Source of the DNA: Asanoa sp040676615 | GTDB taxonomy: Bacteria; Actinomycetota; Actinomycetes; Mycobacteriales; Micromonosporaceae | Length of the DNA: 64,000 bases | Assembly (NCBI RefSeq): GCF_040676615.1 | Contig: NZ_JBFAPI010000012.1 | Coordinates: 1-64,000 of the forward strand | Direction of reading: 5' to 3' | In this document: piece after piece, positions 7,013-17,727 of the stretch | How positions within the stretch are numbered: position 1 is the first letter of the stretch | How the letters are laid out: every line of letters starts with the position of its first letter | Translations under genes and position numbers: made by a program | The notes under the pieces: model-generated | Seen by the model: the letters and a program-made list of their open reading frames with translations, nothing else | Database searches by the model: none | What the model was told of the DNA's origin: nothing

Positions 7013-8632
7013 TCAGCGCACCGGACGCGGCAGCCCCATCGGGCTCTCGTTCCACAACCGGTCGAGCGCGGTCACCACGTAGGTGTAGCGCTGGCCGGGT
7101 CGGGCCGATGCGTCCACATAGGAGTCGGCGCGGACGGTGCCGATCAGGTGCGTGGCGTCGGCCAGGTCGCAGGCGTTCGGGACGTGCGTGCCGTCGAAGC
7201 GGTAGACGGCGTACGACGTCGCCTTGCCGAATGGCCCGACCCCGTCGAGCGGTTGGTGCCAGCGCAGGGTGACCGCCCCCGCGCCGTCGCGGGTGGCCGA
7301 GGTGACCACCGGGAACATCAGCGGCTTGTGCGGCAGGTGGGTCATCGTGGGCACCAGCGCCGGGTGGGCGTAGTGCTCGGCCGCGTAGATGTCGGTGGCG
7401 CCCAGCTTGTTGGCACGCACCTGCACCGCGCTGAAGTGCACGTGCCCGGAGACGTTGTAGTCCTGCGCGAACGCCAGGTGGTCGGTCATCTCGCGGGGGT
7501 CGTTCCAGTTGGTGTCGGCGTTGGCGGCGATCTTGTAGTCGGCCTCACCGATGTAGAGCTGCACGTCGGTGCCGGCGACCACGTCGGACCACCACGGGAT
7601 CAGCTTGGCGTAGTCGGCCACCGTGAACCCGATGCTCCAGTAGATCTGCGGCACGATGTAGTCGATCCACCCCTCCTTGACCCACTTGCGGGTGTCGGCG
7701 GAGATGATGTCGTAGGACTGCGACCCGGCCGTGTCGGAGCCGAGCGGGTCGGCGGTCTTGTTGCGCCAGATGCCGAACGGGCTGATTCCGAACTTCACCC
7801 ACGGCTTGACCCGCTTGACGGCCGCGCCGAACTCGCGCACCAGCAGGTTGATGTTGTCGCGCCGCCAGTCGGCCTTGTCGGTGAAGCCCCGGTTGTACGC
7901 GGCGAACGTCGCGTCGTCGGCGAAGTCCTGGCCGGCCGCCGGGTAGGGGTAGAAGTAGTCGTCGAAGTGCACGCCGTCGACGTCGTAGCGGGCCACCGCG
8001 TCGAGCATCGCGGTCTGCACGAACGCGCGTACCTCAGGAATGCCGGGGTTGTAGTAGAGCCGGGCGCCGGCGGCGTTGACCGGGTAGGCCTGCACCCAGT
8101 CGGGGTGTTGCCGCACCGGGTGGTCGGGCGCCAGCTTGTTGATGTCGACGCCGGCACCGTCGGGCATCGACACGCGGTAGGGGTTCATCCAGGCGTGGAA
8201 CTCGAGGTTGCGCTTGTGCGCCTCGTCGATCAGGAAGGCCAGCGGGTCCCAGCCCGGGTCCTGGCCGCGGACGCCGGTGAGAAACTCCGACCAGGGCTCG
8301 TGCGGCGACGGCCAGAACGCGTCGGCGGTGGGCCTGACCTGCACGATCACCGCGGTGTGGTGCAGCCGCTGTGCCAGGTCGAGCCAGCCGAGGTATTCGG
8401 CCTTCTGCGCGGCGATCCGGTCCGGCGCGGTCTGCGACGCCTTGGTCGGCCAGTCGATGTTGACCACCGACGAGATCCACATGGCCCGGAACTCACGCTT
8501 GGGCGCGGCCGGGTTGGTCACGCAGTCGGTCGACGACCGCGTGGGTGCGGCGGACGCCGGCGCGGGCGCGACGGCGAGCAACGAGACGGTCAGCACGGCA
8601 GCGCTCAACGCCGCGCCGAGGGGGCGTGTCAT
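7013..8632 (-). CDS. Secreted GH10-like (DUF187/YngK-type) glycoside hydrolase
   Basis: Exported enzyme of the glycosyl-hydrolase-like 10 family, whose YngK-type members are associated with peptidoglycan or N-acetylmuramic acid metabolism. The signal peptide (about residues 1-28) ends in ASA. The barrel domain follows, with REFRAMWISSVVNIDWP, VIVQVRPTADAFWPS, LEFHAWMNPYRVS, VDGVHFDDYFYPYP and PQIYWSIGF. The last 95 residues look like a fibronectin-III-type module with TLRWHQPLDG and YTYVVTALDRLWNES. The ATG at 8632 has GGAGG upstream. A palindromic operator precedes it. The exact substrate is unknown. Confidence 0.82.
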   Translation of the reverse strand: MTRPLGAALSAAVLTVSLLAVAPAPASAAPTRSSTDCVTNPAAPKREFRAMWISSVVNIDWPTKASQTAPDRIAAQKAEYLGWLDLAQRLHHTAVIVQVRPTADAFWPSPHEPWSEFLTGVRGQDPGWDPLAFLIDEAHKRNLEFHAWMNPYRVSMPDGAGVDINKLAPDHPVRQHPDWVQAYPVNAAGARLYYNPGIPEVRAFVQTAMLDAVARYDVDGVHFDDYFYPYPAAGQDFADDATFAAYNRGFTDKADWRRDNINLLVREFGAAVKRVKPWVKFGISPFGIWRNKTADPLGSDTAGSQSYDIISADTRKWVKEGWIDYIVPQIYWSIGFTVADYAKLIPWWSDVVAGTDVQLYIGEADYKIAANADTNWNDPREMTDHLAFAQDYNVSGHVHFSAVQVRANKLGATDIYAAEHYAHPALVPTMTHLPHKPLMFPVVTSATRDGAGAVTLRWHQPLDGVGPFGKATSYAVYRFDGTHVPNACDLADATHLIGTVRADSYVDASARPGQRYTYVVTALDRLWNESPMGLPRPVR

Positions 8633-8648
8633 ACGTGCGTACCTCCAT

Positions 8649-8693
8649 TGAAGATTTTCGCCGTCAGTGACAATCCACTGAAGGAAATCTTCA
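8649..8693. promoter_or_regulatory. Palindromic operator upstream of the GH10-like gene
   Basis: A 15-bp palindrome TGAAG-GAAAT-CTTCA (8679-8693) is accompanied by TGAAGATTT at 8649-8657, an exact inverted copy of the AAATCTTCA half. Both lie in a short AT-rich gap just upstream of the glycosidase ribosome site. The TGAA...TTCA architecture resembles operators of RpiR/MurR-type sugar-phosphate regulators. That link is an inference and no such regulator is encoded in the window. Confidence 0.5.
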
Positions 8694-8722
8694 CGGGAAG
8701 GGCACCCGAAAGCAAGACCTAC

Positions 8723-9328
8723 TTAAATACGTGTCCTGGGTACGTGCCGGCGGTAGGCGCTGACCGTCGGGTCGCCGGCGATCCAGAACCGCCACTCCAG
8801 GTCGTGTGCGCCGGTCACGCCGACCCGGGGTCCGGCCGCGATGGCCGTCGGCGGGACAGGGTCCGGTCCCCAGGACAGTCGCACCGGGCTGGCCCGGTCG
8901 AGCAGGTCGAGCCCATAGGCCGAGCGGTCGATACCCAGCGCCGAGCAGAGCCGGGCCGGGCCGCGGGCCAGGTCGACGTCGCGGCGCACGGCGGTGCGGC
9001 GGGCCCGAGCGGCGTCCAGCCCGGACACCACCTCGCCGGCCCGCAGCAGCACCGCCGAGGCCACACCGGGGGTGCCGGTGACCACGTTCATGCACCAGTG
9101 CATGCCGTAGGTGAAGTAGACGTAGGCGAACCCGGCCGGGCCGAACATGATCGCGTTGCGGGTGGTCTGGCCGCGGTGGGCGTGCGAGGCCGGGTCTTCC
9201 CCTGTCCCCGCGTAGGCCTCGACCTCGGTCAGCCGGACGGTGACCCCGCCCGCGGACAGGTGACACCCGAGCAGCTCGCGCGCCGCCTGGTCGCCTCCCC
9301 TGGTCAGCACCTCTCGCAGATCCTCCAC
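8723..9328 (-). CDS. mpg: DNA-3-methyladenine glycosylase (AAG/MPG family)
   Basis: Base-excision repair enzyme that removes alkylated purines such as 3-methyladenine. The family features are all present: RELLGCHL, the catalytic-region motif VEAYAGTGEDPASHAHRGQTT, NAIMFGPAGFAYVYFTYGMHWCMNVV, and GPARLCSALGI. At 201 residues it matches the normal size. The frame starts with GTG at 9328. A second GTG at 9307 is possible and neither has an ideal ribosome site. It sits upstream of the glycosidase gene on the same strand, with 90 regulatory bases between. The argH-mpg-tyrS order is conserved in other actinobacteria. Confidence 0.9.
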   Translation of the reverse strand: MEDLREVLTRGGDQAARELLGCHLSAGGVTVRLTEVEAYAGTGEDPASHAHRGQTTRNAIMFGPAGFAYVYFTYGMHWCMNVVTGTPGVASAVLLRAGEVVSGLDAARARRTAVRRDVDLARGPARLCSALGIDRSAYGLDLLDRASPVRLSWGPDPVPPTAIAAGPRVGVTGAHDLEWRFWIAGDPTVSAYRRHVPRTRI

Positions 9329-9412
9329 CAGGCGATCAGATCACAGCCCGGGCCGGCCGCCGCGACCGGCGAGCGTCACCGTGCGGCCGGTCGTGACCGG
9401 CTCGAGGTCGGC

Positions 9413-10861
9413 TCAGCGCGGCACGACGCGCTGCGCGGCCCACTCCCGCCAGCCTTCCAGCTTGTCCTGCACGGACGCCAACTGGTCGGCGACCGGGCCC
9501 GGGCCGGTCGAGCCCGGCGTGGTCCGCGACGCGAGCGCCGACTCGACCGACAGGACCGTGCGCACCTCGGGGTCCAGCAGCGGGCTGACCTGACGCAGGT
9601 CGTCGTCCGAGAGTTCGTCCATCGCGCAGTCGCGGGCCACGCACAGCGAGACCAGCTTGCCGGTCACCTCGTGCGCGTCGCGGAACGGGACACCCCGCCG
9701 GACCAGCCAGTCGGCCACCTCGGTGGCCAGGGTGAAGCCGACCGGTGCGGCGGCCGCGAGCCGGTCGGAACGTACGGTCATCGTCGCGATCATCCCGGCC
9801 AGCGCCGGCAGCAGCAGTTCGAGCGTGTCGACCGCGTCGAAGACCGGCTCCTTGTCCTCCTGCATGTCGCGGTCGTAGGTCAGCGGCAGGCCCTTGAGCA
9901 TGGTCAGCACCGTGACGAGACCGCCGACCAGCCGGCCGGACTTGCCGCGGGCCAGTTCGGCGATGTCGGCGTTCTTCTTCTGCGGCATGATCGACGAGCC
10001 GGTCGCGAAGGCGTCGTCGAGCTCGACCCAGCCGAACTCCTGCGAGGTCCAGAGCACCACCTCCTCGCCGAGCCGGGACAGGTGCACCCCGGCCAGCGCG
10101 GTGATGAACAGGAACTCGGCCACGAAGTCGCGGTCGGCGACGGCGTCCATCGAGTTGGCCGCCGACGTGGTGAAGCCCAGCTCCTTGGCGACCACCACCG
10201 GATCGAGCGGCAGCGACGAGCCGGCCAGCGCGCCGGCGCCGAGCGGCGAGATCGCGGTGCGCTTGTCCCAGTCGCGGAGCCGGTCGAGGTCGCGCAGCAG
10301 CGGCTGCACGTGCGCCAGCAGCCAGTGCCCGAAGGTGACCGGCTGGGCGTGCTGCACGTGCGTCATACCCGGCGCCGGGGTCTCGACGTGCTGCGCAGCC
10401 TGCTCGACCAGCGCCCCGGCCAGCTCGACCAGCCGGGCGGCGACACCGCGCGCGTGATCGCGTAGATACAGCCGCAGGTCGGTGGCGACCTGGTCGTTGC
10501 GGGACCGGCCGGCCCGCAGCTTGCCGCCGAGCGAGCCGAGCCGTTCGAGCAACCCGCGTTCGAGCGCGGTGTGCACGTCTTCGTCGTCGACCGTCGGCCG
10601 GAACGACCCGGAGGCGCAGGCGGCCTCCAGGTCGTCGAGCGCGGCCAGCATCTGGCCCAGCTCCTCGGCGTCGAGCAACCCGGCGTGCGCGAGCACCCGG
10701 GCGTGTGCCCGGGACCCGGCCAGGTCGTAGGGCGCGAGGCGCCAGTCGAACTGGACGCTCACCGACAGGCGGGCCAGCGCTTCCGCGGGGCCGCCGGCGA
10801 ACCGGCCGCCCCACAGGCTGGTTCGCGACGCACCAGGATCGTGATCAGTCACGGACACCAT
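9413..10861 (-). CDS. argH: Argininosuccinate lyase
   Basis: Last step of arginine biosynthesis: splits argininosuccinate into arginine and fumarate. It is a fumarase/aspartase superfamily member with the signature GSSIMPQKKN near residue 290 carrying the catalytic serine loop, plus SRNDQVATDLRLYLRD and TPGMTHVQHAQPVTFGHW-type segments. The 482-residue length is normal. The ATG at 10861 follows the argG stop by eight bases. GTG codons just inside would also work. It is the last gene of the arginine operon. A longer open frame upstream is only the shadow of argG. Confidence 0.95.
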   Translation of the reverse strand: MVSVTDHDPGASRTSLWGGRFAGGPAEALARLSVSVQFDWRLAPYDLAGSRAHARVLAHAGLLDAEELGQMLAALDDLEAACASGSFRPTVDDEDVHTALERGLLERLGSLGGKLRAGRSRNDQVATDLRLYLRDHARGVAARLVELAGALVEQAAQHVETPAPGMTHVQHAQPVTFGHWLLAHVQPLLRDLDRLRDWDKRTAISPLGAGALAGSSLPLDPVVVAKELGFTTSAANSMDAVADRDFVAEFLFITALAGVHLSRLGEEVVLWTSQEFGWVELDDAFATGSSIMPQKKNADIAELARGKSGRLVGGLVTVLTMLKGLPLTYDRDMQEDKEPVFDAVDTLELLLPALAGMIATMTVRSDRLAAAAPVGFTLATEVADWLVRRGVPFRDAHEVTGKLVSLCVARDCAMDELSDDDLRQVSPLLDPEVRTVLSVESALASRTTPGSTGPGPVADQLASVQDKLEGWREWAAQRVVPR

Positions 10862-10869
10862 TGTGTCGG

Positions 10870-12081
10870 TCACGCCGACGGGCCACCGAACCGGGCATCC
10901 CGGGCGGCCGCCATCCGCGACGGCAGGCCCCAGAGCTGCACGAAGCCCTTGGCCAGCGACTGGTCGAACGTGTCGCCGGTGTCGTAGGTGGCCATGCCGA
11001 AGTCGTAGAGCGACGACTCCGAGCGCCGGCCGGTGACGACCGCGCGGCCGCCGTGCAGGGTCAGCCGCACCTCGCCGCTGACGAACTTCTGGCTCTCGTC
11101 GATGAACGCGTCCAGCGACGCCTTGAGCGGCGAGAACCACAGCCCGTCGTAGGCCAGTTCGGCCCAGCGCTGGTCGACGCCCTTCTTGAACCGGGCCACG
11201 TCCCGCTCGACGGTGACCGCCTCGAGCTCCTGGTGCGCGGTGATCAGCGCGATCGCCCCGGGCGCCTCGTAGACCTCGCGGCTCTTGATGCCGACCAGCC
11301 GGTCCTCGACCATGTCGAGGCGGCCGACGCCCTGGGCACCGGCGCGCCGGTTGAGCTCGGCGACGGCCTGGAACGGCGTCACGGTCTCGCCGTCGATCGC
11401 GACCGGCACGCCGGCGTCGAAGGTGATCACGACCTCGTCGGGGTCGCGCGGCTCGGCCGGGTTGGCGGTGTAGGAGTAGACGTCTTCGATCGGGGCGTTC
11501 CAGATGTCCTCCAGGAAGCCCGTCTCGACGGCGCGACCCCAGAGGTTCTGGTCGATCGAGTACGGCGACTTCGCCGACACGTCGATCGGCAGGCCCTTCT
11601 CCTCCGCGTACGCGATCGCCTTGTCCCGGGTCCAGGCGAAGTCGCGGGCCGGGGCGACCACCTTCAGCTCGGGCGCGAGCGCGCCGAGGCCCACCTCGAA
11701 GCGGACCTGGTCGTTGCCCTTGCCGGTGCAGCCGTGCGAGACGATCGTGCCGCCGTGCTTGCGCGCCGCGGCCACCAGGTGCTTGACGATCAGCGGCCGG
11801 GACAGGGCCGAGACCAGCGGGTAGCGGTCCATGTAGAGCGCGTTGGCGCGGATGGCGGGCAGGCAGTAGTCGGCGGCGAACTCGTCGCGCGCGTCGACCA
11901 CCTCGGACTCGACCGCGCCGCAGTCGATCGCCCGCTGGCGGATCACGGCCATGTCCTCGCCGCCCTGGCCGACGTCGACCGCCACGGCGATCACCTCGGC
12001 GCCGGTCTTCTCGGCGAGGTATGGAATGGCGACGGAGGTGTCGAGACCTCCGGAGTATGCGAGGACGACGCGCTCGGTCAT
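10870..12081 (-). CDS. argG: Argininosuccinate synthase
   Basis: Joins citrulline and aspartate at the expense of ATP to give argininosuccinate. The N-terminal ATP-pyrophosphatase P-loop AYSGGLDTS (residues 8-16), SHGCTGKGNDQVRFE and SPYSIDQNLWGR are hallmarks of the family. It has 403 residues, the usual length of type 1 enzymes. Its ATG at 12081 shares its A with the argR stop (TGATG), so it is translationally coupled to the repressor gene. Confidence 0.97.
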   Translation of the reverse strand: MTERVVLAYSGGLDTSVAIPYLAEKTGAEVIAVAVDVGQGGEDMAVIRQRAIDCGAVESEVVDARDEFAADYCLPAIRANALYMDRYPLVSALSRPLIVKHLVAAARKHGGTIVSHGCTGKGNDQVRFEVGLGALAPELKVVAPARDFAWTRDKAIAYAEEKGLPIDVSAKSPYSIDQNLWGRAVETGFLEDIWNAPIEDVYSYTANPAEPRDPDEVVITFDAGVPVAIDGETVTPFQAVAELNRRAGAQGVGRLDMVEDRLVGIKSREVYEAPGAIALITAHQELEAVTVERDVARFKKGVDQRWAELAYDGLWFSPLKASLDAFIDESQKFVSGEVRLTLHGGRAVVTGRRSESSLYDFGMATYDTGDTFDQSLAKGFVQLWGLPSRMAAARDARFGGPSA

Positions 12082-12587
12082 CAGGTGGTGCTCCCTTCGA
12101 GTGGTTCTCCGGCCCAGCCGGAAAGCTTGTCGGCCAGGGCGGCTCCGCCCATGGCGTCACGAGAGACGACGAGGATGGTGTCGTCGCCGGCGATGGTGCC
12201 GACGACCTCGGGAAGCCCGGTGCGGTCCAGCGCGCTGGCGAGGAACTGCGCCGCACCGGGCGGGGTTCGCAGCACGGCGATGTTGCCGCTCGCGTCGACC
12301 CCGGTGAGCAGTTCGCGCAGCAGGCGGATCAGCCGGGCCGACGCGGCCTCCGCGTCGCGCAGCGGTCGCACGCCGTCTTCGGGGATCACGTAGGCGGCCG
12401 GGCCGTCGGCGCCGCGCACCTTGACCGCGCGCAGCTCCTCGAGGTCGCGGGACAGCGTCGCCTGGGTGACCACCAGCCCGTCGCCGGCCAGCAACTCGGC
12501 CAGCTCGGTCTGCGAGCGGATCGCCTTGGCCCGGATCAGCTCGACGATCCGGGCGTGCCGCGCCGCGCGGGTGACCGGCGACGTCAT
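12081..12587 (-). CDS. argR: Arginine repressor ArgR
   Basis: Arginine-sensing hexameric repressor of arginine biosynthesis. It has an N-terminal winged helix (about 10-85), with IVELIRAKAIRSQTELAELLAG-like helices and VTQATLSRDLEELRAVKV. The C-terminal oligomerisation and arginine-binding domain (about 100-160) has TPPGAAQFLASALDR and VVGTIAGDDTILVV. It lies inside the operon it should control and overlaps argF by four bases (ATGA) and argG by one. Its likely target is the palindrome at 17728-17747 in front of argC. Confidence 0.95.
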   Translation of the reverse strand: MTSPVTRAARHARIVELIRAKAIRSQTELAELLAGDGLVVTQATLSRDLEELRAVKVRGADGPAAYVIPEDGVRPLRDAEAASARLIRLLRELLTGVDASGNIAVLRTPPGAAQFLASALDRTGLPEVVGTIAGDDTILVVSRDAMGGAALADKLSGWAGEPLEGSTT

Positions 12588-13506
12588 GCCGACTCACCCA
12601 GCAGGAACGCGAGTAGGGCCTTCTGCGCGTGGAGGCGGTTCTCGGCCTGGTCGAGGACCGCGCTCTGGGAGCCGTCGAGCACCTCGTCGGTGATCTCGTG
12701 GCCGCGGTGGGCGGGCAGGCAGTGCAGCACGACGGCGTGCGCGGCGGCCTCGGCCACCAGGTCGGCGTCGATCCGGTAGGGCAGGAACGGCGCCATCCGG
12801 TCGTAGCCGTCGTCTTCCTGCCCCATCGAGGTCCAGGTGTCGGTGGCCACCACGTCGGCGCCCTGGACGGCGACGTAGGGGTCGGTCATCGTGCGCACCG
12901 AGCCGCCGGTCTGCGCCGCGATCTGGGTGGCCCGCTCGAGCACCGCCGGGTCGGGCGTGTGCGCGTCGGGGCCGGCGACCCGCACGTGCATCCCGGCGGT
13001 GGCGCCGGCCAGCAGGTAGGAGTGGGACATGTTGTTGCCGGTGTCCCCCAGGTAGGCCAGCACCCGCCCGTGGGTGCCGCCGCAGCGTTCGCGCACGGTC
13101 AGCAGGTCGGCGAGCAGTTGGCACGGGTGGAAGCCGTCGGTGAGCGCGTTGACGACCGGCACGGTGGAGCCGGCGGCGATCTCGGCGAGGTGGCTGTCGG
13201 CGTACGTGCGGACCACGATCGCGGAGACGTAGCGGGACAGCACCCGCGCGGTGTCGGCGGCGGTCTCGCCGCGGCCCGCGTGCGTGCCGCCGCTGTCTAT
13301 CACGATCGGGTTGCCGCCCAGTTCGGCGATGCCGGCCGCGAACGACACCCGGGTGCGCAGGCTCTGCTTGTCGAACAGCACCGCGACCGACTGCGGCCCG
13401 TCGAGCGTGCGGAACTTGAACCGGTCGGCCTTCATGGTGGCCGCCAGGTCGAGCACTGCCGACTGCTCGGCCGGCGTCAGGTCGTCGTCGCGGAGGAAAT
13501 GCCTGG

Positions 13507-13510
<4 letters not shown>
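12584..13510 (-). CDS. argF: Ornithine carbamoyltransferase
   Basis: Transfers the carbamoyl group of carbamoyl phosphate to ornithine to give citrulline. The carbamoyl-phosphate loop SLRTR (50-54), HPCQ (128-131) and the ornithine loop HCLPAHRG (263-270, with the active Cys) are all present. It has 308 residues, typical of anabolic trimeric enzymes. It overlaps argD by four bases upstream and argR by four bases downstream. Confidence 0.97.
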
Positions 13511-14657
<1,147 letters not shown>

Positions 14658-14661
<4 letters not shown>

Positions 14662-15551
14662 GCGTTCACCACCATGGTTCCGAAACCTTCCGACGTGAAC
14701 ACTTCGAGCAGCGTGGAGTGGGCGACCCGGCCGTCGACCACGTGCGCGGCCGGCACACCGCCGCGGACCGCGCGCAGGCAGGCTTCCATCTTCGGCACCA
14801 TGCCGGCCGCCAGGCTCGGCAGCAGCCGCTCCAGGTCGGCGGAGGTGATCTGGGAGACCAGGCTGCCGGTGTCGGGCCAGTCGGCGTAGAGGCCGGCGAC
14901 ATCGGTCAGCACGACCAGCTTGCGGGCCTCCAGCGCGATGGCCAGCGCGGCCGCCGCCGTGTCGGCGTTGAGGTTGTGCAGCACGCCGTCGACGTCGGGC
15001 GCGACCGTGGAGATGACCGGGATCCGGCCGGCCGCGATCAGGTCGGTGACCGCCGAGGTGTCGACCGTCGCGACGTCACCGACCTGGCCGACGTCGACCG
15101 CCTCGCCGTCGACGAACGCCGGGCGGCGCACCGCGGTGAACAGCCGGGCGTCTTCGCCGGAGAGCCCGACGGCGAACGGGCCGTGCTCGTTGATCAGGCC
15201 CACCAGCTCGCGGCCGACCTGGCCGACCAGCACCATCCGCACCACGTCCATCGCCTCGGGCGTGGTGACCCGCAGGCCACCGCGGAACTCGGTGACGATG
15301 CCCAGCCGGGCCAGCATCGAGGAGATCTGCGGGCCGCCGCCGTGCACGACGACCGGCTTGAGGCCGGCGTAGCGCAGGAAGACCATGTCGGCGGCGAAGG
15401 CCCGCTGCAGCTCGGGGTCGACCATCGCGTTGCCGCCGTATTTGACGACGACGGTCGCGCCGTGGAAGCGCGCCAGCCAGGGCAGCGCCTCGATCAGCGT
15501 CGCGGCCTTGACCTGTGCGTCGCTCAGGTCGCGGGACAGGGACGCCGTCAT
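14658..15551 (-). CDS. argB: Acetylglutamate kinase
   Basis: Phosphorylates N-acetylglutamate, the usual feedback point of the pathway. It is an amino-acid-kinase fold protein with VVVKYGGNAM (ATP phosphate loop), VVVHGGGPQI, LNADTAAAALAIAL and the C-terminal GGVPAAHVVDGRVAHSTLLE. The N-terminal helix of about 25 residues before the kinase core is the type found in arginine-sensitive hexameric enzymes. The 297-residue length is normal. It overlaps argJ and argD by four bases on either side. Confidence 0.96.
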
Positions 15552-16723
15552 GTCGAGTAGGCCGAGTTCTCGTGCACGTACCCGTGTGACAGGTCGTTGG
15601 TCCAGATGGTCGCCGCGGCCTCGCCGGCGTGCAGCTCGACCTTGACGGTCACGTCACGGCCGGTGAGGTCCACCTTGGAGCGATCCTCGGCGGCCCCGCC
15701 CGCGCGGCAGACCCAGACGCCGTTGACGGCGACGTCGAGTCGGTCGGGCTCGAACGTGGCGGCCGTGGTGCCCACCGCGGCCAGGATCCGGCCCCAGTTG
15801 GGATCGTTGCCGAACAGCGCGGTCTTCACCAGGTTGTTGCGGGCGACCGCGCGCCCGACCTCGACCGCGTCGTCGTCGGAGGCAGCGCCGGTGACCTCGA
15901 TGGCCACCTTCTTGGTCGCGCCCTCGGCGTCGTCGACGAGTTGGTCGCACAGGTCGCGGCAGGCCGCGGTCACCGCGGTGGTCAGCTCCTCGACGGTCGG
16001 CTCGATCCCGCTGGCGCCGCTGGCCAGCAGCAGCACGGTGTCGTTGGTCGACATGCAGCCGTCGGAGTCGACCCGGTCGAAGGTGAGCCGGGTGGCCTCC
16101 CGCAGCGCCGCGTCGAGCGTGTCGGTGCCGGCGACCGCGTCGGTGGTCAGCACGCAGAGCATCGTGGCCATCGCCGGCGCGAGCATGCCGGCGCCCTTGG
16201 CCATGCCACCGACCCGCCAGCCGCCGCCGTCGACCACAGTGGACTTCGGCCGCGTGTCGGTGGTCATGATGGCCCGCGCCGCCGCGTCGCCGCCGTCGCG
16301 GGCCAGGCCCTTGACCGCCGCGCGTACGCCCGGAAGCAGTTTGTCCATCGGCAGCCGCTCGCCGATCAACCCGGTCGAGCAGACCGCGACCTCGCTCGCA
16401 CCGATCAGCAGCCGCGGCGCGTGCTCGCTGACCAGCGCGGCGGTCTGCTCGGCGGTGGTGTGGGTGTCCTGGAAGCCGAGCGGACCGGTGCAGGCATTGG
16501 CGCCGCCCGAGTTGAGCACGACGGCGCGCACCACTCCCCCGCGCACGACCTGCTCGCTCCACAGCACCGGCGCCGCCTTGACCCGGTTGGCGGTGAACAC
16601 ACCGGCGGCGGTCGCGTCGGGGCCGTCGTTGACGACGACCGCGACGTCGAGCACGCCGGCCACCGACTTGAGACCCGCCGCCACGCCGTGCGCGCGGAAG
16701 CCCTTGGGTGCCGTAACAGTCAT
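15548..16723 (-). CDS. argJ: Bifunctional ornithine acetyltransferase/N-acetylglutamate synthase
   Basis: Recycles the acetyl group from N-acetylornithine to glutamate, closing the cyclic arginine pathway, and may also acetylate glutamate from acetyl-CoA. It is an Ntn-type autoprocessing enzyme. The cleavage motif KGAGMLAPAMATML places the nucleophile at T187, predicted to split a precursor into alpha and beta chains. The ATG at 16723 overlaps the argC stop (ATGA) and gives 391 residues. The frame extends further upstream only through argC. It is the second gene of the operon. Confidence 0.95.
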   Translation of the reverse strand: MTVTAPKGFRAHGVAAGLKSVAGVLDVAVVVNDGPDATAAGVFTANRVKAAPVLWSEQVVRGGVVRAVVLNSGGANACTGPLGFQDTHTTAEQTAALVSEHAPRLLIGASEVAVCSTGLIGERLPMDKLLPGVRAAVKGLARDGGDAAARAIMTTDTRPKSTVVDGGGWRVGGMAKGAGMLAPAMATMLCVLTTDAVAGTDTLDAALREATRLTFDRVDSDGCMSTNDTVLLLASGASGIEPTVEELTTAVTAACRDLCDQLVDDAEGATKKVAIEVTGAASDDDAVEVGRAVARNNLVKTALFGNDPNWGRILAAVGTTAATFEPDRLDVAVNGVWVCRAGGAAEDRSKVDLTGRDVTVKVELHAGEAAATIWTNDLSHGYVHENSAYST

Positions 16724-17721
16724 GGCATGACTCCGAAAGCGGACAGGCCGGCGGTCTCCGGCAGGCCGAGCATGAGGTTGGCGCACTGCACGGCCTGGCC
16801 GGCGGCGCCCTTGCCGAGGTTGTCGAGCGCGCTGACCACGATCACCCGGCCGGAGTCGCGGTCCACAGTGGCCTGCAGGTGGCAGGCGTTGGAGCCGAGG
16901 GTGGCCGCAGTGCGCGGGAAGACGCCCGAGGGCAACACCGTGACGAACGGTTCACCGGCGTACGCGGCCGCGAGCACGTCGGCGGCGTCGGCCACACCGG
17001 TCGGCCGGGCGGTGACGGTGGCCAGGATGCCGCGCGGCATCGGCGCCAGCAGCGGGGTCAGCGACAGCGAGCGGGCGCCGCTGGCCTGCTTGATCTCCGG
17101 CACGTGCTGGTGCACGCCGGTCTTGTAGGTGGACAGGTCGCCCATCACCTCGGTGGCCAGCAGGTGCGGCTTCGCCGCGCGGCCGGCGCCGCTGGTGCCC
17201 GAGGCCGCGACCACGACGACGTCGTCGTCCTCGACCGCGCCGGCCGCGATCAGCGGCGCGAGGGCCAGCGTGATCGTCGCGGCGTAGCACCCGGTGTTGG
17301 CGACCCGGGTGGCCGCGGCGATCGCCGCGCGCTGGCCGGGCAGCTCCGGCAGCCCGTAGGTCCAGGTGCCGGCGTGCGGGCCGCCGTAGTAGCTGGCCCA
17401 CGCCCGTGCGTCGGAGAGCCGGAAGTCGGCGCCGAGGTCGACGACCCGGACCGACTGGGGCAGCTGGGCCGCCACGGCCGCCGACTCGCCGTGCGGAAGG
17501 GCCAGAAACACCAGGTCGGCGTCGGCCAGCGCGGCCGGGTCGGTGGCGGTGAGGGTCAGGCCGAGCCCCGCGAGCTGCGGGTGGACGGCCGACAGGGGCG
17601 CGCCGGCCTGGCTGTGCGCGGTGACGGCGACGAGGTCGAGCTCGGGGTGCCCGGCGATCAGGCGGACGAGCTCGCCGCCCGCGTACCCACTCGCCCCGGC
17701 CACCGCGACCCGGATGCCCAT
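16720..17721 (-). CDS. argC: N-acetyl-gamma-glutamyl-phosphate reductase
   Basis: NADPH-dependent reductase making N-acetylglutamate semialdehyde. The N-terminal nucleotide site is GASGYAGGEL (9-18). The catalytic cysteine is C145 in VANTGCYAA, and HQHVPEI carries the conserved histidine region. It has 333 residues. It is the first gene of the eight-gene arginine operon, with its own promoter region. The ribosome site GCGGAGG lies inside an ARG-box-like palindrome. Confidence 0.96.
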   Translation of the reverse strand: MGIRVAVAGASGYAGGELVRLIAGHPELDLVAVTAHSQAGAPLSAVHPQLAGLGLTLTATDPAALADADLVFLALPHGESAAVAAQLPQSVRVVDLGADFRLSDARAWASYYGGPHAGTWTYGLPELPGQRAAIAAATRVANTGCYAATITLALAPLIAAGAVEDDDVVVVAASGTSGAGRAAKPHLLATEVMGDLSTYKTGVHQHVPEIKQASGARSLSLTPLLAPMPRGILATVTARPTGVADAADVLAAAYAGEPFVTVLPSGVFPRTAATLGSNACHLQATVDRDSGRVIVVSALDNLGKGAAGQAVQCANLMLGLPETAGLSAFGVMP

Positions 17722-17727
17722 GTCAAC

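Noticed and set aside
9413..12256. A 947-codon open frame covering argH and argG
   Set aside because: Only its 3' half is argH. The rest reads argG out of frame. The true argH start is at 10861.
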